Source: Calothrix sp. NIES-2098
GTDB taxonomy: Bacteria; Cyanobacteriota; Cyanobacteriia; Cyanobacteriales; Nostocaceae
Reading direction: 5' to 3'
NCBI GenBank assembly: GCA_002368175.1
Contig: AP018172.1
Location: forward strand, 7,133,001 to 7,197,000
DNA: 64,000 bases
The position numbers and the translations under genes are program-made. Under the pieces are notes generated by a model that was given only the letters and a program-made list of their open reading frames with translations, made no database searches and had not been told where the DNA came from. Shown here piece by piece: positions 7,355-16,344 of this stretch; position 1 is the stretch's first letter, and each line of letters starts with the position of its first letter.

Positions 7355-9427
7355 ATGCTGTTATATTTTCAGCGGTTTAGTGTTGTTTTTGTTACTAGCC
7401 TTGTCTTTTTAGCTGCTGGGTGTGGCCGCTTAGAAAATCAACAGATAATTTCAAACGTTAGCCCACAGCCAGAATCCACAGAAACAACTCAGCCTTCTCC
7501 TATCGACCAGAAAGGTTCACAAATCAGATTCATCAACGAAGAGGCGATGAAAATCTCTGAGCAAGGTCAGTTAAAAGAAGCTTTGCAGAGATTAGAACAA
7601 GCCTTAGCCACAAGCAGAGATTTAGGAGACCGTTATTGGGAAGCTGTAACTTTGAACAACATTGGCAGAATCTACCAAAAACAAGCTAATTACTCCCAAG
7701 CACTCCTATTTTATCAGCAAGCTTTACTCATAAACAGGGAACTAGGCGATCGCGTCCAACTGGGTAAAACCTACAGTAATATCGGTTACTTGTTTGATGT
7801 TCAGAATCAACCAGAGTTAGCAGTTTTCTTCTACAAGCATTGTTTGATTAATCGTGAGATTGCACGCCTAAATCCATCAGTACTTGCCGAACCGCAACCA
7901 GATGCCTACAGCATTACTGTTGCCCAAACCTATCGGATTTTAGGTGACAAACTGCTGAAACAGGGGCGGGTAGCAGAAGCACAACGAAGTATGGATTTGC
8001 TGAAAGTTGAAGAAGTAGAAGGGTTTCTCCAAGGGGTGCGTGGTAACGAACAAACTGCTAAAGGCATTGATATCATCCCCGGCGAAAAGGCAACTAAACA
8101 AAAATTAGAACAAACATTGGATAATGCTGTCGCACTCGGTAAAGAATTAACAAAACTACGTAAAATTTCACCCGAACAGCGATCGCCTCAAGACAAACAA
8201 CGTATCGAGCAGCTAGTATTAAGTCAGCAACAACTCTTAAAGCAATTTAACGATTTTATTTCTAGTCCGACTGTTAAGGCACAGTTGGATCAAATTAGCC
8301 GCACAGCCAAGCGGCAAAGTTTGGATTTGGAAAGTATCAACGAACTCCGGGATAATTTAGCCAAATTACCAGAAAAATCTATATTAATCTATCCTTTAGT
8401 GCTGCAAGATAGCTTGGAATTGGTAGTCGTAAGTCCGGAGTCTGTGCCAATTCATCGCACAGTTGCTGTCACAAAAGAACAGTTAAACCAAGCAATTGCA
8501 GCTTTTCGCAAAGATCTACAAGATCCCCGCAGTAATAATGCCAAAAAAGTTGGCAGCCAATTGTATGACTGGCTGATAAAACCAATAGAAAATGACATCA
8601 AACTTGCAGGTGCCAAGCAACTAATTTACGCACCAGATGACCAGTTACGCTATATTCCTCTCACCGCTTTATATGATGGCAAGCAATGGTTAATTGAGCG
8701 CTTTAGCGTTAACTACATTACTGCTGCTAGCCTGAGTAACTTTAACACCCCACCCCAATCGAAATACCGGGTTTTAGCTGGTGCTTTTACCAAGGGTAAC
8801 TATCAAGTAGCGGTAGGTAATCAACGGCTAGCTTTTTCTGGTTTACCATTTGCTGGGCAAGAAGTAGAAAATTTAGCCGCTACTATTCCCGGAACTCAAA
8901 AACTACTTGATGAAGCCTTTAGCCCCCAAGCTACCGTACCGCAAATGGATGATTACACAATTGTGCATTTAGCGACTCATGCGGCTTTTGTGGTGGGTCA
9001 ACCAGAAGACTCATTTATTTTATTTGGCAATGGCGATCGCGTTAATCTTAAAGATGTAGCTACTTGGTCTTTACCCCATGTCGATTTGGTAGTCTTAAGT
9101 GCCTGTGAAACAGGCTTGGGAGGTAAGTTAGGTAATGGCGAGGAAATTTTAGGCTTTGCCTACCAAATGCAAAAAACAGGCGCTAGAGCCACTATTGCTT
9201 CCCTATGGTCTGTGGATGATGGTGGTACACAAGCATTGATGAGCGCTTTTTACACCCTGTTATCCTCAGGTAAGCTAACAAAAGCTGAAGCTTTGCGACA
9301 AGCACAAATTGCATTAATTACTGGAGACTCTAAGGGAAAAAATAGTAATGTTCCTATCGCAACAAGCAGCGGTCTCAGTCATCCCTACTATTGGGCACCG
9401 TTTATTTTAATTGGTAACGGGTTGTGA
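7355..9427 (+). CDS. Exported lipoprotein with TPR repeats and a C-terminal CHAT protease domain
   Basis: I start the protein at the ATG at 7355 because GGAGGT lies at 7341-7346 and the N-terminus is then a clean lipoprotein signal (lipobox LAAGC); the upstream ORF extension is not needed. It has 690 residues. Mature order: low-complexity linker, about two TPRs (ALQRLEQALATSRDLGDRYWEAV, QALLFYQQALLINRELGDR), a helical region, and a CHAT (caspase-like) domain in the last 300 residues. The catalytic pair is visible: His in IVHLATHAAF and Cys in LVVLSACETG, followed by GFAYQMQKTGARATIASLWSVDD. CHAT-TPR proteins are common in cyanobacteria; membrane anchoring on the outer side of the plasma membrane is inferred from the lipobox. 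Confidence 0.9.
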   Translation: MLLYFQRFSVVFVTSLVFLAAGCGRLENQQIISNVSPQPESTETTQPSPIDQKGSQIRFINEEAMKISEQGQLKEALQRLEQALATSRDLGDRYWEAVTLNNIGRIYQKQANYSQALLFYQQALLINRELGDRVQLGKTYSNIGYLFDVQNQPELAVFFYKHCLINREIARLNPSVLAEPQPDAYSITVAQTYRILGDKLLKQGRVAEAQRSMDLLKVEEVEGFLQGVRGNEQTAKGIDIIPGEKATKQKLEQTLDNAVALGKELTKLRKISPEQRSPQDKQRIEQLVLSQQQLLKQFNDFISSPTVKAQLDQISRTAKRQSLDLESINELRDNLAKLPEKSILIYPLVLQDSLELVVVSPESVPIHRTVAVTKEQLNQAIAAFRKDLQDPRSNNAKKVGSQLYDWLIKPIENDIKLAGAKQLIYAPDDQLRYIPLTALYDGKQWLIERFSVNYITAASLSNFNTPPQSKYRVLAGAFTKGNYQVAVGNQRLAFSGLPFAGQEVENLAATIPGTQKLLDEAFSPQATVPQMDDYTIVHLATHAAFVVGQPEDSFILFGNGDRVNLKDVATWSLPHVDLVVLSACETGLGGKLGNGEEILGFAYQMQKTGARATIASLWSVDDGGTQALMSAFYTLLSSGKLTKAEALRQAQIALITGDSKGKNSNVPIATSSGLSHPYYWAPFILIGNGL

Positions 9428-9669
9428 TAATTTCTAAATTTTGGCCTCACGTAAATTCATGTTGTTCGCGAGCTAAAATTTTGTTATCAGAGAAAAATTA
9501 GCCATCCTGATGGAATTATTATGCTTGGTCAACCTGTCAAAGAGAAATCAATTAACGGTAATGGTGAATAGGTAATAAATGAGTCACAACTAACTCATAA
9601 TTACCGATTCCCAATTACCAGATAGCCTTTTCTACTTGTTTTGCAATAACCCATTAGATGCAAGAATCC

Positions 9670-10017
9670 TTAAAACTTCTTGGCGAGGGCTTTAGGAGCT
9701 GTAGTACAGGGTGGTGCTGATTGCTTGACTATATTAGCAAGCTCTTGTAGTTGATTAATTGCCTCCGCACCTTCTAACTTCATTAATTCGCGGTCATCCC
9801 GCATTTCTGTCCAAGTAATACCATAGTCGGATACTAAAAACCGAATTAAGTGATTATCTCCCAAGCTCACCATAAATGAAGCACTATTCATTTGGTCGCC
9901 ACAGGTATAACAGGACGCAGGATATCCGCGTCGCTCCAGTACAATTGCTAAGGCTTGCAGGTTCATTACCAAGTCTTGAACGAATTGCCGATGTTGATGC
10001 GCTAGTCTCAGAAACAC
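9670..10017 (-). CDS. DUF1815-type cyanobacterial protein
   Basis: A 115-residue soluble protein (MFLRLAHQHRQFVQDLVMNL, then RRGYPASCYTCGDQMNSASF and DYGITWTEMRDD). I recognise it as the cyanobacteria-restricted DUF1815 family, from memory. It contains a CYTC pair. The C-terminus (SAPPCTTAPKALAKKF) is a variable basic tail. Function unknown. Transcribed leftward from the edge of a long spacer. Confidence 0.75.
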   Translation of the reverse strand: MFLRLAHQHRQFVQDLVMNLQALAIVLERRGYPASCYTCGDQMNSASFMVSLGDNHLIRFLVSDYGITWTEMRDDRELMKLEGAEAINQLQELANIVKQSAPPCTTAPKALAKKF

Positions 10018-10343
10018 GTTAGTCCTCCAGACACCACAGTCATTTGAGTTTCTTTTATATTTTCTTTAGATTTTCTCATCCACTGGTATTGTAAACTATT
10101 CATTACAATAACCAGACGTTTACGTAGACTTTTCTTGACTACCTTGCTTAGGGTAGTAGATAACGGTTTTAAGTACCGTATCAAAGTATTCAATTTGTAA
10201 ACTCAGAAGATCGGACAGAATTGCTAAATTTAAGATTGTCTTTATGCACTTCTGTCAGTTTAGATGCTTACGAAAAGCAATCCGCTTTAAGAGTAACTTA
10301 AATTTGTCACTAGTCAACCATATAAAAGATACATATTGAATTT

Positions 10344-10571
10344 TTATTGACTAGTGCAGTCAAATCTCTTACTAATAAAGGCTTTCAGACCTGTTTTTGT
10401 AGCCTGAGTAACATAGGCTGGCTTAATGAGTCGGTTTATTCTCTAAACATCTGCTTGGTATTGCCCAAGTACTTGATACGCCGAGCCACATTCTACCCAA
10501 TCTATGGCATTTGGCAGATGACCGTACAACTTTGAGATCTAGTATTTCCCACGGCTGGATGAGTTAGCCAT
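10344..10571 (-). pseudogene. Possible remnant of a small gene with two in-frame stops
   Basis: Reading minus-strand codons from an ATG at 10571 gives 75 residue positions with protein-like composition (ISKLYGHLPNAIDWVECGSA, RINRLIKPAYVTQATKTGLK) interrupted by two TAG codons, ending at TAA 10344-10346. I do not recognise a family. A chance open stretch is quite possible. Confidence 0.25.
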
Positions 10572-10946
10572 TTTTGATTATACATTCGGTATATCGTTAG
10601 TCCGATGCCAAATGTAAAACCTAAAATCAATAGATTTAATACTGAGAATAACTTGACTTAGTAAACCTATGTTGCCATTTAGGCAACATTTTCAACTCTT
10701 ATTGCCATATTAGCGAAAATGTTGCATAAGATACTGAACATTTATAATGAATAATCGCTAAAAGTTACAAAAAATACAGAAAAGTTAATAATGAGGTGTA
10801 ATTATGCGGTTTCAAGAGAACGGGAATAATACCAATTCTCCAAAATAAAGCTACACATAGGCAGCAGGGGGAGAATTATCTGTAGTCAAAATTTAGAGAA
10901 ATGGTATAAGAAATAGCAGTAATGGTTTTGAGTTGGATAAATATAA

Positions 10947-10977
10947 ATGAGGAGCACAATGTGATTGTGCCCCTCAT
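10947..10977. terminator. Strong hairpin (14-bp arms, one mismatch)
   Basis: ATGAGGAGCACAAT and ATTGTGCCCCTCAT are separated by three bases. It lies about 64 nt beyond the stop codon of the leftward DUF2839 gene, and TTTATATTTAT follows on that strand, so it likely terminates that transcript. Confidence 0.6.
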
Positions 10978-11040
10978 CTGCAATTCAAGATTTACTCAGG
11001 GTAAAACCCATCTTGGCAATCATCATTAGGGTCGCTAGTG

Positions 11041-11256
11041 TCAAGAGACTACTTGCCACCAACCAAAAGCCGGGCCAATAAAACGAATAGTTACCCAGGC
11101 TACAACCATAGCTCCAATACCAATCCAGGCACCACGAGTAGTCCAACGGACAAATAAGTCAGCTTGAGATTTAGTAATGGGAACCCAAGGTAAGATGCGA
11201 GTCTCTTGACCGTATTGTTCTCCAAGTTTACTTTTACGACGCTTTGCTTCACCCAT
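11041..11256 (-). CDS. DUF2839-type small membrane protein
   Basis: A 71-residue protein starting MGEAKRRKSKLGEQYGQE, which I recognise as the start of the cyanobacterial DUF2839 family. A basic N-terminus is followed by one to two hydrophobic helices (GAWIGIGAMVVAWVTIRFIG). I chose the ATG of MGEAKRRK over the ATG three codons upstream because the family starts there. Function unknown. Confidence 0.8.
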   Translation of the reverse strand: MGEAKRRKSKLGEQYGQETRILPWVPITKSQADLFVRWTTRGAWIGIGAMVVAWVTIRFIGPAFGWWQVVS

Positions 11257-11449
11257 AATCTGCAATTTAAAATTCTAATTTCATTTAAGTTCTTAGTTTA
11301 GATTGGCATCGATCGCAAATACAGCAGAGCCAATGCCGCTTATGAAGCATAAAATGCCTGAACAAACCGATCCTAGCGTTTGCTGTGACGCGATCGCACT
11401 GCGGTTGACAAAACGTAAATAGTCAAGAGTCCAGCTTCAATAGACATTG

Positions 11450-13009
11450 CTAGGCAGAATTTTCTTCATTGGTATTGGAGAAAAGACTGGGATCGAGGTA
11501 GTTAATGCGTGCTAGAGGGCTGAGAGATGCGAGAATCTGCGCGCCGTAGCTGCGATTTACTACACGTCCATCAAGTAAAGCCACAATACCTTGACTTTCT
11601 CGCACTGGAGCCACTGCTCGTTGTAATTCATTCAAAGCTGTGGGCAATAAGTATAAACGAAACCAATCTTGATGCGATCGCTTATAGTGAGCTACCCTAC
11701 CCGCCACTAGGGGGTTTTCTAGAGATGGCAAAGGCAAAGTCGCAATAATTAACAGATGGGGTGCGGGTAAAACACCTTGATGTTCTCGCCAAAACTCCCA
11801 ACCGCTAATCAAAATACCGTTGTCATCCAGGCAAGTTTTTTCCACCTGCACGCGCGAACCAAATTCAGCAGCCAGAATTGCTCCTACTTGAGCTTTTAGG
11901 GGCACATCCCCAATTAACACAACTGTCAAACCTGGTGCGGTAGCGCTCAGACAAAGTAGCGTGCGCACTTTGTGAATAAACGCCGCTTGAAATTCTGGGG
12001 TGTTCGGTAAGGGCAACTTATAAGGTACATACAGTTGAATAGCCTCTGTTTGATGATCGGCAGAGAACTTCAGACAAGTTACATCTTCCAACCCTAACCG
12101 CTGACGGAATAAGGGAGCCTCAGTTTCTGGTTCCAAGGCGCTACCAATGAACACTACAGGTTGTCGCTGCCAAATTGGTGAAATTGTTTTTCCTAATTCA
12201 CTCGGGGCGCAGTGTAACGAAAATAAACCTTGACGACGAGCAATAGTAGCCCAAAGTAGAGGCGGGGGTGATGCGGGGTCAGCAAGATTTTCATTTGTAT
12301 GTTGAAATTGCTGCCAGAAATTTTTCCAAGCCTCTGGAAGTTCCACTAAATCTAACTCCGAATAGAGGTGCTGTAAAACCTCGATTTCTGCTTGAGAGAT
12401 GAGATAGCACTCATAAGGATTAGCTGGGTGTTGAAAAAACTCTTTCGTCAGTTGCGCTCGTGTAGAGCGTATTAAATCAGCTTGTTCCGGACAAGCTAGC
12501 ATAAGTTGCTCCCAATCCTGGGGCTGAATCGTTTGGGTGAGTTGATGACGTACCCAATCTTCCAAATCGTCTACCCCATCAATAATTGTGGGAATCCCCA
12601 CCGGAAAATGCTCTCTATCTGCTAATTGTCTGCTTAACCAAGCGGCTGGGGTAGTGAGCAGTAGTCCTTGGAACTCAGAACCAGGCCAATCGTCACCAGT
12701 TCTAATCGGTTTTTTGGCTTGCAGCCATTGCTGTAGCCTAGGAATTTCGACTTTTAATAACCGTTGTTGCACTGCTTCCGGCGCAACAATAATTACAGGG
12801 CCGTGCCACATCAATGCCGAGGCGACAAAACTCGTGCGATATCGTCCTTGATAGCCACAAACTGCCCCGACTTGAATTAAAGCGCTACGTCCCAAGCGCA
12901 AGGCGCGTGCTACCAACCTTGCCATCGTTAAGTGATGGGGCCAGGAAGGGAAACCCGCCTGCGATCGCAAAAAGTTATGTAGTGACAAATGAACTTCTGC
13001 CTCAATCAC
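11450..13009 (-). CDS. DinG/Rad3-type helicase homolog with degenerate catalytic motifs
   Basis: A 519-residue protein. Its overall order matches DinG-family (XPD-like) superfamily 2 helicases: N-terminal helix (FLRSQAGFPSWPHHLTMARL), motif I region, TTPAAWLSRQL, the Walker B region, a helical insert, and a C-terminal half ending in AVAPVRESQGIVALLDGRV and SYGAQILASLSP. The catalytic motifs are gone: where GxGKT should be there is GAVCGYQGRYRTS without Gly-Lys-Thr, and where DEAH should be there is DGVDD. The four iron-sulfur cysteines of XPD-type enzymes are not apparent. It is therefore probably a non-catalytic paralog that may still bind DNA or a partner. The frame is intact throughout, so it is under selection. 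Transcribed divergently from the M48 protease. Confidence 0.75.
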   Translation of the reverse strand: MIEAEVHLSLHNFLRSQAGFPSWPHHLTMARLVARALRLGRSALIQVGAVCGYQGRYRTSFVASALMWHGPVIIVAPEAVQQRLLKVEIPRLQQWLQAKKPIRTGDDWPGSEFQGLLLTTPAAWLSRQLADREHFPVGIPTIIDGVDDLEDWVRHQLTQTIQPQDWEQLMLACPEQADLIRSTRAQLTKEFFQHPANPYECYLISQAEIEVLQHLYSELDLVELPEAWKNFWQQFQHTNENLADPASPPPLLWATIARRQGLFSLHCAPSELGKTISPIWQRQPVVFIGSALEPETEAPLFRQRLGLEDVTCLKFSADHQTEAIQLYVPYKLPLPNTPEFQAAFIHKVRTLLCLSATAPGLTVVLIGDVPLKAQVGAILAAEFGSRVQVEKTCLDDNGILISGWEFWREHQGVLPAPHLLIIATLPLPSLENPLVAGRVAHYKRSHQDWFRLYLLPTALNELQRAVAPVRESQGIVALLDGRVVNRSYGAQILASLSPLARINYLDPSLFSNTNEENSA

Positions 13010-13104
13010 ACGCTTTCAATCCCATACAAAGTGAGTTTTACTTCCGAATAGCCCCATTTCTATTATCTTGTCATTAATCATTAGTTATTTGTCTTTTTGA
13101 GTTA

Positions 13105-13130
13105 CCAATGACAAATGACAAATCACCAAT
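13105..13130. repeat. Short 7-mer tandem repeat (CAATGAC type)
   Basis: ACCAATGACAAATGACAAATC: degenerate heptamer repeats of the kind found in many spacers of this window, here just upstream of the M48 gene. Confidence 0.5.
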
Positions 13131-13141
13131 CTCCCTGAATT

Positions 13142-14104
13142 ATGCCAACTTACACAGGAATTTCCAGCGAAGCCTTCAGGCATCCACTGGATCGTCAAGC
13201 CGAGCAAGCTTTACGCAATTTACCGGGGTTTGATTTAATCGCCCGTAAATTTGTGGAATTTCTCTACGAACGCCCGCAGTTAGTTTATTTAATGGGTAAC
13301 ACCATCCAAGTTGGGCCGCGTCAATACTCCACTATTTACCAGATGTTTCGCGAATGCGTGCGGGATTTGGATATTTATCCTGAACCGGCACTGTTTGTCT
13401 TGCAGAATCCCCAAGCCAATAGCTATGCATTGGGGCAAGAGAATCCTTACATAGTCATCAATACAGGGATACTAGACTTACTAGACGAAGTCGAAATTCG
13501 GGCGGTGCTAGCCCATGAACTGGGGCATATTAAATGTGGTCATACTATTTTAATTCAAATGGCGATGTGGGCGATGAGTGCCGCTTCTGCCTTGGGTGAG
13601 TTGACCTTTGGTATTGGCAATTTTGTAACTCAGGCCTTAATTTACGCCTTTTTTGAATGGCGGCGCAAAGCGGAGTTGTCATCCGATCGCGCGGCGCTGT
13701 TAGTCATGGATGACTTGAATCCAGTTATGTCTTCGATGATGAAAGTCTCTGGCGGTAGTGTCAAGTATGCCAATGAATGTAGTTTACAAGAATTTATCCG
13801 TCAGTCAGAAAATTATCAGGCACTAGACGAAGATGCATTAAATCAAGTGTACAAATTCCTGATGTACAATGGCGCGCAAGGAATGATGCTGACCCATCCT
13901 TTTGCTGTAGAACGCTTGCGTTATTTACGGGAGTGGGCAGTATCAGAAGAATATCAGCAAATACGCCGAGGCAATTATCAGCGATCGCCTGCATCTGGAG
14001 CAGTTAATGTTCCATCCCAAACACCAGAAAATGATGCTGAAGCTTTACGCCGACAAATCGAAGAATTACAACGAGAAATTAATCGAATGAAAAAATCTGA
14101 GTAA
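13142..14104 (+). CDS. M48 family zinc metalloprotease (HtpX-like)
   Basis: A 320-residue protease. The zinc site is HELGH at residues 125-129, inside VLAHELGHIKCGH; the third ligand is in the ExxxD motif AELSSDRAALLVMDD. One or two hydrophobic stretches flank the site (MAMWAMSAASALGELTFGIG, FVTQALIYAFFEW), consistent with membrane association. The last 60 residues are polar and end in a coiled coil (DAEALRRQIEELQREINRM). It probably degrades damaged membrane or periplasmic proteins. The start follows spacer repeats (AATGACA) with no strong Shine-Dalgarno sequence. Confidence 0.9.
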   Translation: MPTYTGISSEAFRHPLDRQAEQALRNLPGFDLIARKFVEFLYERPQLVYLMGNTIQVGPRQYSTIYQMFRECVRDLDIYPEPALFVLQNPQANSYALGQENPYIVINTGILDLLDEVEIRAVLAHELGHIKCGHTILIQMAMWAMSAASALGELTFGIGNFVTQALIYAFFEWRRKAELSSDRAALLVMDDLNPVMSSMMKVSGGSVKYANECSLQEFIRQSENYQALDEDALNQVYKFLMYNGAQGMMLTHPFAVERLRYLREWAVSEEYQQIRRGNYQRSPASGAVNVPSQTPENDAEALRRQIEELQREINRMKKSE

Positions 14105-14131
14105 TTTTCAGTACCAAGGAAGCCTTGTTTG

Positions 14132-14161
14132 GAGTGGATGATGCGATCGCGTCATCCACTC
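14132..14161. terminator. Hairpin with a HIP1 octamer in the loop
   Basis: GAGTGGATGA and TCATCCACTC are perfect 10-bp arms around TGCGATCGCG, 28 nt after the M48 stop codon. There is no U-tract; it may end or stabilise the M48 transcript. Confidence 0.5.
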
Positions 14162-14242
14162 TCATGTTTAAACCTATTGCCTATGGCCTACATCTAGGAG
14201 TAAGTTCAGAAGTTGAATCGGTGCGTAGACAAATTTTTGAAG

Positions 14243-14632
14243 ATGAGAAATCAATTTACAAAACAAATATTTGTATTAGTTACAATTGTTACCCTAGTCT
14301 TGTTTACACCTGCGATCGCTTTAGCAACACCGACTCAGATTATTGCCCAAGCTACCACTTCATCCTTAGAACTTGACCTAACTCCCCAAGAACGCCAACA
14401 ATTACAGGCTGTGCGTCAACGCAGGAATAAGGAAATTCTGGCTGTTTTAAATTCATCTCAACGCGCCAAACTTGCACAAAATTTGCGACATGGTAGTACC
14501 TTAAACCAGGCTTTAGAAAAACTAAATTTGCGCTCAGAACAAGAAGATTTAGTTAAGGCAATAATGCAATTGACTAATTTAAAAATCAAAGCAATTTTAT
14601 CGCGGCATTCACTCACCTTAGGTCAGAAATAA
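14243..14632 (+). CDS. Secreted helical protein, LTxxQ (Spy/CpxP)-like
   Basis: A 129-residue protein from the ATG at 14243, where a signal peptide begins (MRNQFTKQIFVLVTIVTLVL, cleavage likely near ALA/TPT or AQA). The mature part is helical, with LTPQERQQLQAVRQRR and LNSSQRAKLAQNLRHG, resembling LTxxQ repeats of Spy/CpxP periplasmic chaperones. The similarity is by pattern only. The upstream ATG at 14213 would put ten extra polar residues before the signal and is less likely. Confidence 0.65.
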   Translation: MRNQFTKQIFVLVTIVTLVLFTPAIALATPTQIIAQATTSSLELDLTPQERQQLQAVRQRRNKEILAVLNSSQRAKLAQNLRHGSTLNQALEKLNLRSEQEDLVKAIMQLTNLKIKAILSRHSLTLGQK

Positions 14633-14712
14633 GGCACAATATTATATTGCTAGGTTTGTTTGTAAGGAATAAAAGGCTAAAAGCCTATTGAGCTTAAATA
14701 AAAGCATTTATT

Positions 14713-16344
14713 TTATAGCTCACAACTTTGTAGACGATAGTAAAAATTGTACCAACAACCCCAATTGTTTAGCTCCGTTTTCTCAAAGAGCTTGGTAAAA
14801 GCAAATGGAAGATGACCTATAGGTGCATCAATTCCATAAATTATTTCCTCTGGGTTTTTCCAATTACCATTTACCAGCCAGCCAACACTCTCAACAAAAT
14901 TTTTGCAGTTCAAATTCACATCTTCTTTGTTTTGGCTAATTGTTTGCCAAATACAAGTTTGAATACTAAAACCAAAATGTGCATTACTGTAATTTAACCA
15001 GAGCTTATCAATGATGCGAAGATCTTCACAAGGAAAATTATTAATATATTTGCTAGGAAAAAATGGCTGATTTGTTATTGTTTGTTCAACAGATAAGTCT
15101 TTACTATATTGTCTTGCCAGATTTAACAAAATTTTACTAGTTTCTTCATCGGCTTCTTTCCAGTTTTTTTCTGATAGAAGATAACGCAGCTTAGAGTAAT
15201 AAATACCTGAGTTAGTGCTGATGTTAGGAGCCTCTTCTTCCTCTATTATCAAATTTTCTGCTGGGATAATTATTGATTCATTTCCGTTACATTGCTCATT
15301 TGTTTCTGTATAGTAATGCTCATTTAAAGGGGAAATATTTTCCTGATATACTTGTTTTTGCTGGAAGTAAATATCCTGAATAGTATCAATATAAGGTCTA
15401 AGTAAATCTGATGACCATCTACCTAATGCAAACTCTGATTCTAAATGAAATAGTTGTGGTTCATAGGTATGATTGAGATGTAGATAATACCAATCTGAAA
15501 TAAAAGCTGCTAGCAATTGGTGAATTGCCACAATGATTTGCCGAATAGTACGAATAGCTCGAATTTCATCATTATCAACTGCTTGTAAAGATTCTTTCAC
15601 TTCCTCCCAGTTCCAAGCTGGTAGAGAAATTCTCACAATATTACTATTTTGTGGATGCCAAAAATTTACATGAAAATAAACTTCGTAATCAGTAATTTTA
15701 CTATGCAATACTACTGTGGGAATAGGAGATAAAATTTGCTGAATCTGGAGAATATCTGCATTACTAATCGAACGCAGAAAATATTCAGCATAAAATTCAA
15801 CTGGGCATAAGTTACTATTAAGAGGATAGTCCTTATGTAGAAAAGCTTTTAACTTCTCTGGTAATTCTATTGCTAGATCGTGCTGCAAAGAAGACGGACA
15901 ATTTGGGCTAACGCTGGGAGGGGAAACTAATACTAATAAACGGTATCTCTGTTGCCCTTTTGTTACAATATTATAAGTTTCTTCTCGATTTACAATACTT
16001 GTGAGATTATTCTGTTCCAGCAGTTTACGGATATCTTTTAATTTGTGTTGAATGTGATTAGCTTGCCATTCGAGCAATAGCTCTACAAGTTGTTTGCTAA
16101 ATTGCGATCGCAACTGCATAGGTAGCTCTTGAAGAGTATTTTCAGCCTTTTCTTGATATTTTATAAATGCTTCTATATAGCGAGTGTCATCCTTAACAGT
16201 AGATGGCAAAAAAGCGGAAGTACTGTAGCTACTAGCTATTTCTCCTAGATTCTTTGCAATGCTAGCAGCCGTAGTTTTCAGCAAGTTAGAGAGAATATTA
16301 TCAATTAGGGCAGGTAAAGGTATAACTTTTGCAGAGTTCGCCAT
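14713..16344 (-). CDS. Protein with C-terminal GUN4-like domain and an unrecognised N-terminal region
   Basis: A 543-residue soluble protein. From about residue 380 to the end it matches the GUN4 fold signature: YYSKLRYLLSEKNWKEADEE, RIIDKLWLNYSNAHFGFSIQ, and WKNPEEIIYGIDAPIGHLPF. GUN4 binds Mg-porphyrins and activates Mg-chelatase; the domain also occurs in cyanobacterial multidomain signalling proteins. The N-terminal 350 residues are not a kinase, caspase or NTPase that I can recognise: a helical first part (IDNILSNLLKTTAASIAKNL), then a mixed region (YRLLVLVSPPSVSPNCPSS) and WNWEEVKESLQAVD, followed by an acidic linker (IIEEEEAPNI). No signal peptide or membrane helix. Tetrapyrrole binding is inference. 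Confidence 0.75.
   Translation of the reverse strand: MANSAKVIPLPALIDNILSNLLKTTAASIAKNLGEIASSYSTSAFLPSTVKDDTRYIEAFIKYQEKAENTLQELPMQLRSQFSKQLVELLLEWQANHIQHKLKDIRKLLEQNNLTSIVNREETYNIVTKGQQRYRLLVLVSPPSVSPNCPSSLQHDLAIELPEKLKAFLHKDYPLNSNLCPVEFYAEYFLRSISNADILQIQQILSPIPTVVLHSKITDYEVYFHVNFWHPQNSNIVRISLPAWNWEEVKESLQAVDNDEIRAIRTIRQIIVAIHQLLAAFISDWYYLHLNHTYEPQLFHLESEFALGRWSSDLLRPYIDTIQDIYFQQKQVYQENISPLNEHYYTETNEQCNGNESIIIPAENLIIEEEEAPNISTNSGIYYSKLRYLLSEKNWKEADEETSKILLNLARQYSKDLSVEQTITNQPFFPSKYINNFPCEDLRIIDKLWLNYSNAHFGFSIQTCIWQTISQNKEDVNLNCKNFVESVGWLVNGNWKNPEEIIYGIDAPIGHLPFAFTKLFEKTELNNWGCWYNFYYRLQSCEL

Larger units (their letters stand above)
10018..11040. other. 1-kb spacer with decayed sequence and hairpins
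   Basis: No intact gene is supported. It contains a possible gene remnant at 10344-10571 (minus), an 8-bp hairpin ATGTTGCC-ATTTA-GGCAACAT at 10669-10689, and a strong hairpin at 10947-10977. The short ORFs overlapping this region on both strands lack ribosome binding sites and recognisable content. Confidence 0.45.

Noticed and set aside
10008..10193. Minus-strand 61-codon ORF overlapping the DUF1815 start
   Set aside because: Basic low-complexity translation, no ribosome site, and overlap with a recognised gene.
10347..10535. Plus-strand 62-codon ORF in the spacer
   Set aside because: TTG start, no ribosome site and no recognisable content; the opposite strand gives a slightly more protein-like reading.
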